Both the position numbers and the translations under genes were made by a program. The notes under the pieces are model-generated. The model was not told where the DNA came from. It saw only the letters and a list, made by a program, of their open reading frames with translations, and searched no databases. Positions 59,257 through 64,000 of a stretch of 64,000 bases of DNA are shown piece by piece. The stretch's first letter is position 1. Each line of letters begins with the position of its first letter. The DNA comes from Streptacidiphilus jiangxiensis (GTDB lineage Bacteria; Actinomycetota; Actinomycetes; Streptomycetales; Streptomycetaceae): assembly GCF_900109465.1 (NCBI RefSeq), contig NZ_FOAZ01000020.1, forward strand, positions 124,001 to 188,000. The letters are read 5' to 3'.

Positions 59257-61044
59257 GGGACCGTCCCCGCGGGCGGGGGAGCAGCGCTGGATCGCGTTCC
59301 AGGTCTTGTGCCACTGGGGACCATCCCCGCGGGCGCGGCGGGCAGAACATCGCCCACCACCCGCTGACCGTGGCCAAGGAACATCCCCGCGGGCGCGGGG
59401 AGCAGTGCGGTACTCCCAGACCTCCGGGCCGTCGTCGTGGACCATCCCCGCGGGCGCGGGGAGCAGGACAGCGACGGCAAGGGCGGGAAGGCGCTCACGG
59501 GACCATCCCCGCAGGCGCGGGGAGCAGGACAGCGACGGCAAGGGCGGGAAGGCGCTCACGGGACCATCCCCGCAGGCGCGGGGAGCAGATCCTCGTGGTG
59601 GGCTTCCTGTCCCGTCACCTGGGATCATCCCCGCGGGCGCGGGGAGCAGTCCTACGTCGCGGCCTGGGCGGCCGGGATCGCGGGACCATGCCCGCGGGCG
59701 CGGGGAGCAGTGTTCGTACGTCTCCCGAGTGCGACGCGACCCGGGACCATCCCCGCGGGCGCGGGGAGCAGAGCCGGGTGTCGACGGCGATGTCCTGTCC
59801 GAGGGGAGCATCCCCGCCGGCGCGGGGAGCAGAAGTACGGGCCGGCGGGCGCGGCGGCGGCCTGGGGACCATCCCCGCGGGCGCGGGGAGCAGTGGCGGG
59901 CCGACCTGTTCGCGATCGGCTACGAGGGACCATCCCCGCGCGCGGGAAGCAGCGGAGGACGAGACGGCTGATGCGGTCGGCGTAGGGACCATTCCCGCGG
60001 GCGCGGGGAGCAGTCCCACGCCCAGTGCCGTACCGGGTTGGACCAGGGACCATCCCCGCGGGCGCGGGGAGCAGGAGAGGGGGTCAACCATGTTCCGCCC
60101 CACCACGGGACCATCCCCGCAGGCGCGGGGAGCAGCTCGGCCGGACCCGGGACCTACCCCGGGGCCGGGACCATCCTCCCGGGCGCGGGGAGCAGTCGTC
60201 CCCCGGATTTGGGTGTTGGTCCGACGGGGGACCATCCCCGCGGGCGCGGAGAGCAGTTGGTCGAGCGTTGGGACGGCGAGCGGTGGACGAGACCATCCCC
60301 GCGGGCGCGGGGAGCAGCAGAACGTCCCTATGCTGCGCGGTGACCAGTGGGGACCATCCCCGCGGGCGCGGGGAGCAGCCGACTTGCAGCGCGCCCGGGC
60401 TTTCGCCGGCGGGACCATTCCCGCGGGCGCGGGGAGCAGTGGCCGCCGCCCGCGTAGATGCCCACGTGGCTGGGACCATCCCCGCGGGCGCGGGGAGCAG
60501 GGTCACGGCGCCGCCTCGGCGGCCCGGGCGGCGGGACCATCCCCGCGGGCGCGGGGAGCAGGTCAGGCGGAAGCCGTTCTCGTAGGCCTGCCGGGGACCA
60601 TCCCCGCGGGCGCGGGGAGCAGCAAGGACGACACGTTCGCCCAGTTGGTCACCGAGGGACCATCCCCGCGGGCGCGGGGAGCAGTGATTCGCGGGAGAGC
60701 GGTGGGCGCGACGGCCGGGACCATCCCCGCGGGCGCGGGGAGCAGATCGAAGGCCAGCTGAGCACGTTCGAAACGCAGGGACCATCCCCGCGGGCGCGGG
60801 GAGCAGCCGGTGAGCCACTGAACAACCAGCTTGATCGAGGGACCATCCCCGCGGGCGCGGGGAGCAGGCCGTGTGGGGCATGGTGGTTCCCCCGTGGGTG
60901 GGACCATCCCCGCGGGCGCGGGGAGCAGGTCATCGACACCGAGAACGACACGCCGGTCGAGGGACCATCCCCGCGGGCGCGGGGAGCAGGTGAGGGCGGC
61001 GGACGAACGCCGCCGGTCGGCGGGACCATCCCCGGGGCCGGGAG
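59257..61044 (-). CRISPR. Orphan type I-E-like CRISPR array, about 30 repeats
   Basis: Repeats of 29 nt with 61-nt period (about 32-nt spacers) run from 59257 to the truncated copy at 61022. On the plus strand the consensus begins GGGACCATCCCCGCGG and ends GCGCGGGGAGCAG; the reverse complement (CTGCTCCCCGCG... GGGGATGGTCCC) is the streptomycete type I-E form, so transcription is predicted on the minus strand with the leader on the right. Repeats at 59257, 59317 and 59377 and those at 59804 and 59926 are degenerate, as expected for the old trailer end. Repeats at 59499 and 59560 follow identical spacers. No cas gene is in the window. The leader-side repeat is broken at 61044 by an IS. Confidence 0.95.
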
Positions 61045-62463
61045 TGTCTGATCCTTTGTGGGTGATCAGGTGCTCGGTCTGGTCTAGCGGTCGGTGACGC
61101 GGTCGCCGTAGTAGCCGGCGAGGCTGTTGATGGCCTGCTTCCAGGACTGGGTCCGGCCGGTGACGTTGGCGTGGTTCTTGATCGGGTTCTGGATCACGAG
61201 GTAGAGGACTTTGAGGGCCGCGTCGTCGTCGGGGAAGTGCCCGCGGCGGCGTGAGGCCTGCCGGAACCTCGCGTTGAGGGACTCGATCATGTTGGTGGTG
61301 TAGACGACGCGGCGGATCGGGGCGGGGAACCGCATGAAGACGATCACGTGCTCCCAACTGCGGCGCCAGGTGTCGATCACGGCCGGGTAGCGCTCTCCCC
61401 ATTCCTCTTCGAAGCGGGCGAACCGCTGCTCGGCCTCGTCGGCGGTCTTGGCCGTGCAGACCTCCTTGAGCTGGCGGGCGATGGCGCCCCAGTGCTGCTT
61501 GGCCGCGTAACGCAGGCTCGTGCGGACCATGTGCACGACGCAGAGCTGGACATCGGTCTGGGGCCACACGTCGTTGATAGACTCCGGTAGGCCCTTCAAG
61601 CCGTCACAGCAGGCGATCAGGACGTCCTGGACGCCGCGGTTGCGCAGTTCGGTCAGCCAGGTCATCCACTGCTTGGCGCCCTCGCCGCCGGTGCCGACCC
61701 ACATGCCGAGCACGTCGCGGTCGCCGTCGAGGTTGATGCCGACCGCGATGTAGACGGGCTTGTTGGCCACGGCGCCGTCGCGGATCTTGATGTAGATGCA
61801 GTCGATCAGCAGGACCGCGTAGACCCGGTCGAGCGGGCGGGTGCGCCAAGCGGCCAGCTCCTGGGCGACCTGAGCGGTGGCGCGGGAGACCAGATCGCGC
61901 GAGACCTCGATGTCGTAGACCTCGGCGAGGTGGGCCTGGATCTCACCGGTCGTCAGCCCCTTGGCGTAGAGGGAGATGATGGTCTCGGAGAAGCCGTCGA
62001 CGCGGCGGGAGTGCTTGGGCACGATCTGTGGGTTGAAGTTGCCGGCCCGGTCGCGGGGGATATTGATCTGGACCGGGCCGACCTGGGAGAGCACGGTCTT
62101 GCGGCTGGTGCCGTTGCGGTGGTTGCCCGACCCGGCGCCGGCCGAATCGCCCTTCTCGTAGCCGAGATGTTCGGCCATCTCGGCTTCCAGGGCGCCTTCC
62201 AGGACCAGCTTCACCAGTCCGGTCAGCAGCCCGTTCTCCCCGACCAACTGCAGACACTCGCGGCGGGCGCGTTCGATCAGGTCTTCGGCCAGATCCCGGT
62301 TCTGCTCGGCCAGTGCTCGTGCCAACTCCGCCCCCGTCTGCACCTCGTGCTCGTTCTGGTGGGGGCTCTGCTCGTTCGTGGTGCCCATGGGTGATCCTTC
62401 CCGGCAGAGAGGTCATCTCATGCCATCTCGGGTCACACCAGACCAACCACAAAGTTCAGGACA
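61045..62463 (-). mobile_element. IS256-family insertion sequence at CRISPR leader end
   Basis: Imperfect inverted repeats are visible: TGTCTGATCCTTTGTGG from 61045, and the complement of the right end (TGTCCTGAACTTTGTGG) ending at 62463. They share TGTC and CTTTGTGG. A single intact transposase lies between. No target duplication is obvious, and the sequence right of the element does not look like a CRISPR leader, so the insertion seems to have come with loss of the leader. Confidence 0.7.
61084..62388 (-). CDS. IS256-family transposase
   Basis: This full-length 434-residue mutator-type DDE transposase has catalytic residues in VLLIDCIYIKIRDG, IACCDGLKGLPESIN and the TTNMIESLNARFR helix. 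The hallmark NHRNGTSRKTV, SLYAKGLTTGEIQAHL and CVVHMVRTSLRYA segments are intact. It is a different subgroup from the IS256-type transposase at 37394-38632 (little identity outside the motifs). No frameshift was seen. Confidence 0.95.
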   Translation of the reverse strand: MGTTNEQSPHQNEHEVQTGAELARALAEQNRDLAEDLIERARRECLQLVGENGLLTGLVKLVLEGALEAEMAEHLGYEKGDSAGAGSGNHRNGTSRKTVLSQVGPVQINIPRDRAGNFNPQIVPKHSRRVDGFSETIISLYAKGLTTGEIQAHLAEVYDIEVSRDLVSRATAQVAQELAAWRTRPLDRVYAVLLIDCIYIKIRDGAVANKPVYIAVGINLDGDRDVLGMWVGTGGEGAKQWMTWLTELRNRGVQDVLIACCDGLKGLPESINDVWPQTDVQLCVVHMVRTSLRYAAKQHWGAIARQLKEVCTAKTADEAEQRFARFEEEWGERYPAVIDTWRRSWEHVIVFMRFPAPIRRVVYTTNMIESLNARFRQASRRRGHFPDDDAALKVLYLVIQNPIKNHANVTGRTQSWKQAINSLAGYYGDRVTDR

Positions 62464-62556
62464 GTCCCGTGGGGCCTGCGGCCCGGAGCGCTCACGGCGT
62501 GGCAGGCCGGCGATATGTGCGGCCGCTCGGCATCGACCCGGAAGCCCGAGGGCTGT

Positions 62557-63414
62557 TCACGGCCACTTTGATGGAGGCGCGAGGGCTTGGCACGCGACAT
62601 CGCGTACGTTCGCATCCTCATCGGTCGCGAGCCTTTCGAGCGCGGCGCGGGCTTTGTGCGCCGGCCTTTGGGATAGCGCCAGTGCGGCCCAACACCGCAC
62701 CAGGCCATCAGCATCGCTCGCACACGCGAGAAGGGCATCGGTGGCCGCCTCATCTGTTTCGAACCAGAGGGACGACGCAGCTGCTCGTCGGACCTCGGGT
62801 GCGGCATCGGATGTGCCGGCGATGCGGATGGTCAGGGCTCGCGCGGGATCACCCAAGCCGAAGCTGGCGCCGAGGGTGATCATCACGTCGGCGCGCACCG
62901 CGGGGTCCGGGTCGCCGGCCGCCTCGGCGACCAGATCGAAGTACTTGGTCCCGAACAAGTCGAAGAAGCACATGCCCCACAAGCTGACTTTCCGCAGCCC
63001 CGGATCCTCTGAGGCCGTGTAGGCCATGGAGAGTTCCAATGCGGTCTCCGGCCAGGCCTCGAAGAGATCGATGACATCGCGTTCCAGCGTGTCCCCGTCT
63101 TCGTTGCGATCGGTCACCCGCGCGCGCAGCAAGGCGGGCAGGGCTTCTTGGCCACAGGCGCCGGCGAGGGCATGGGCGATGCGGTCCCGCGCGAAGGAAT
63201 CGTCCGCAGCAACGTAATGCGCGAGTCGCTGCTCCAGTTCCGGCTGCAGGAACGCCGCTGCCGGGGTCCGCAGCCTCTCCACCAACGGCGCGAGCCGACG
63301 GCGGTCCCCGAGCTCACGCTCGGCGCTTGCCAACAGTCCCGCATCCAGGTCGTCCAACGCACGGCGCAATGCGGCGCGCTCCGCGCTGTCCTCATCCCGA
63401 TCCATCCCCGGCAT
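62557..63414 (-). CDS. HEAT-repeat protein
   Basis: This protein of about 285 residues is built of HEAT/PBS-lyase-like helical repeats, for example DPDPAVRADVMITLGASFG, AAPEVRRAAASSLWF, and DADGLVRCWAALALSQRP ending ANVRDVACQALA. No enzyme motif is visible. Proteins like this act as scaffolds or sensors. ATG 63414 is chosen; GTG 63423 and ATG 63405 are alternatives. It is divergent from the aspartase stump, whose first codon lies 12 nt away, which suggests the gene and the stump were joined by rearrangement. Confidence 0.75.
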   Translation of the reverse strand: MPGMDRDEDSAERAALRRALDDLDAGLLASAERELGDRRRLAPLVERLRTPAAAFLQPELEQRLAHYVAADDSFARDRIAHALAGACGQEALPALLRARVTDRNEDGDTLERDVIDLFEAWPETALELSMAYTASEDPGLRKVSLWGMCFFDLFGTKYFDLVAEAAGDPDPAVRADVMITLGASFGLGDPARALTIRIAGTSDAAPEVRRAAASSLWFETDEAATDALLACASDADGLVRCWAALALSQRPAHKARAALERLATDEDANVRDVACQALAPPSKWP

Positions 63415-63426
63415 GCCGCTCACCCT

Positions 63427-63789
63427 ATGTCGATCACCATGGCTGCCGACAACGGCCAACTGCAGCTCAACGCGTTCGAGCCGCTCATCGCCCACCTCCT
63501 GCTGCAGAGCACCGCATGGCTCACCCACGGATGCGCGGTGCTGCGCACCCTGTGCGTGGACGGCATCACCGCCAACGAACGGCGCTTCGCCCAGCAGGCC
63601 ACCACATCGGTCGGCGCGGTCACCGCACTGACCCCGCACATCGGCTATGAGGCCGCAGCCAGCATCGCCAAGCAGGCACTGGCCACAGGGAACGCGGTCG
63701 CGGACCTAGTCGCCGCAGAGAGCCTCCTGGACCGGCACATCGCCGCGCGGCTCTTGTCCCAGGGCGTGCGGGCGATTGCTGGCGGGTAG
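63427..63789 (+). pseudogene. Aspartase/fumarase C-terminal fragment
   Basis: A 120-residue frame reads MAADNGQLQLNAFEPLIAH, then LRTLCVDGITANERR and ALTPHIGYEAAASIAKQAL. These are the conserved C-terminal segments of aspartate ammonia-lyase and class II fumarase. The whole N-terminal domain and the catalytic SS loop (about 350 residues) are absent, with no trace upstream, so this is a stump. The conserved text starts right at ITMAADNG, marking a sharp breakpoint near 63430. Confidence 0.82.
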
Positions 63790-64000
63790 CCCAGGCTGGC
63801 TGAGACCAGCCCTCCCTTTGGCTCATCGTGCCGAGACGGGCGGTGAGCCAGCCGGTTGTAGCCATTCCTTCCCAACGACGCTCTCGGCCTGCAGCGCGTC
63901 CGCGCCCTCACCCTCAACGCAGACGGCATCCGCCTTGCCGAGCAGGTCTCCGGGCAGCTCACGTCGAAGCTGTCGCCGAGCTTGGGAAGCCAACGGCGGG
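63790..64000. other. Right-edge stretch without recognised gene
   Basis: The last 211 bases hold no complete gene. A plus-strand frame from about 63868 to the edge (LPNDALGLQRVRALTLNADG and LAEQVSGQLTSKLSP) is mildly protein-like and open at the window end, so a gene fragment may continue to the right. Confidence 0.3.

Noticed and set aside
59224-59811. N-terminal extension of the CHAT protein into the CRISPR array
   Set aside because: The extension consists only of repeat-derived peptides; the protein-like sequence starts at about 59223.
59306-60761. Plus-strand and minus-strand frames with repeated PAGAGS and PRARGA peptides
   Set aside because: These are translations of CRISPR repeats and spacers, not proteins.
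59257-64000. cas genes next to the CRISPR array
   Set aside because: No frame on either strand shows Cas3, Cascade, Cas1 or Cas2 features; the neighbours are CHAT, a transposase and a HEAT protein.

Overview
The window is high-GC actinobacterial DNA, most like a streptomycete (Streptomyces, Kitasatospora or a close relative). The evidence is strong third-position GC, frequent GTG starts, an SsgA-like sporulation protein, LAL-type LuxR regulators, HTH-STAND-TPR regulators, a type I-E-like CRISPR repeat and several actinobacterial IS families. No rRNA, tRNA or housekeeping operon was seen, and broken genes and IS remnants are common. This is accessory chromosome rather than core.

Layout. (1) 1-1.2 kb: debris, with a broken frame, a GH3 beta-glucosidase fragment, a small hypothetical gene and an IS5-type transposase C-terminus. 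(2) 1.2-10 kb: a regulator block of two paralogous LAL regulators (near-identical LuxR HTH domains) flanking a TetR gene and an HTH-NB-ARC-TPR gene. (3) 10-12.5 kb: an ABC-F ATPase with a small wHTH regulator and a small ORF. (4) 12.8-30.5 kb: an enzyme block with a molybdopterin oxidoreductase plus cytochrome b subunit, a tannase/feruloyl esterase, five alpha/beta hydrolases, a GMC oxidoreductase, Ohr, a flavin disulfide-type oxidoreductase, a SnoaL-like and an SRPBCC protein, and a second HTH-NB-ARC-TPR regulator. Related palindromes recur in its promoters and suggest shared control. (5) 30.7-39.4 kb: a degraded IS5 piece, two TetR/methyltransferase divergent pairs, an IS3-type remnant cut by a complete IS256-family element, and hypotheticals.

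(6) 39.5-44.7 kb: an APH-fold kinase-like protein with a Cys-rich tail and a membrane protein, divergent from a HTH-STAND-TPR NTPase. (7) 44.5-55.2 kb: a ten-gene minus-strand operon in which every neighbouring pair overlaps, nearly always by 4 nt. It encodes a polyprenyl diphosphate synthase, a UbiA prenyltransferase, three class-I isoprenoid-fold proteins, a GT2 glycosyltransferase, a GNAT-methyltransferase fusion, a BtaA-like (DUF3419) protein, an unknown protein and a PlsC-like acyltransferase. I could not match it to a named pathway; a prenylated polar lipid or terpenoid conjugate is the best inference, and it is the strongest candidate for an undescribed system here. (8) 55.4-59.2 kb: a 1274-residue TPR-CHAT (caspase-like) protein. 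(9) 59.26-61.04 kb: an orphan CRISPR array of about 30 repeats whose leader side is replaced by an IS256-family element (61.0-62.5 kb). (10) 62.5-64 kb: a HEAT-repeat protein and the C-terminal stump of an aspartase/fumarase.

The STAND NTPase, kinase-like protein, TPR-CHAT protein and CRISPR array flank the biosynthetic operon on both sides. Whether they form one conflict/defence system, guard the operon, or are neighbours by chance cannot be decided from sequence alone.
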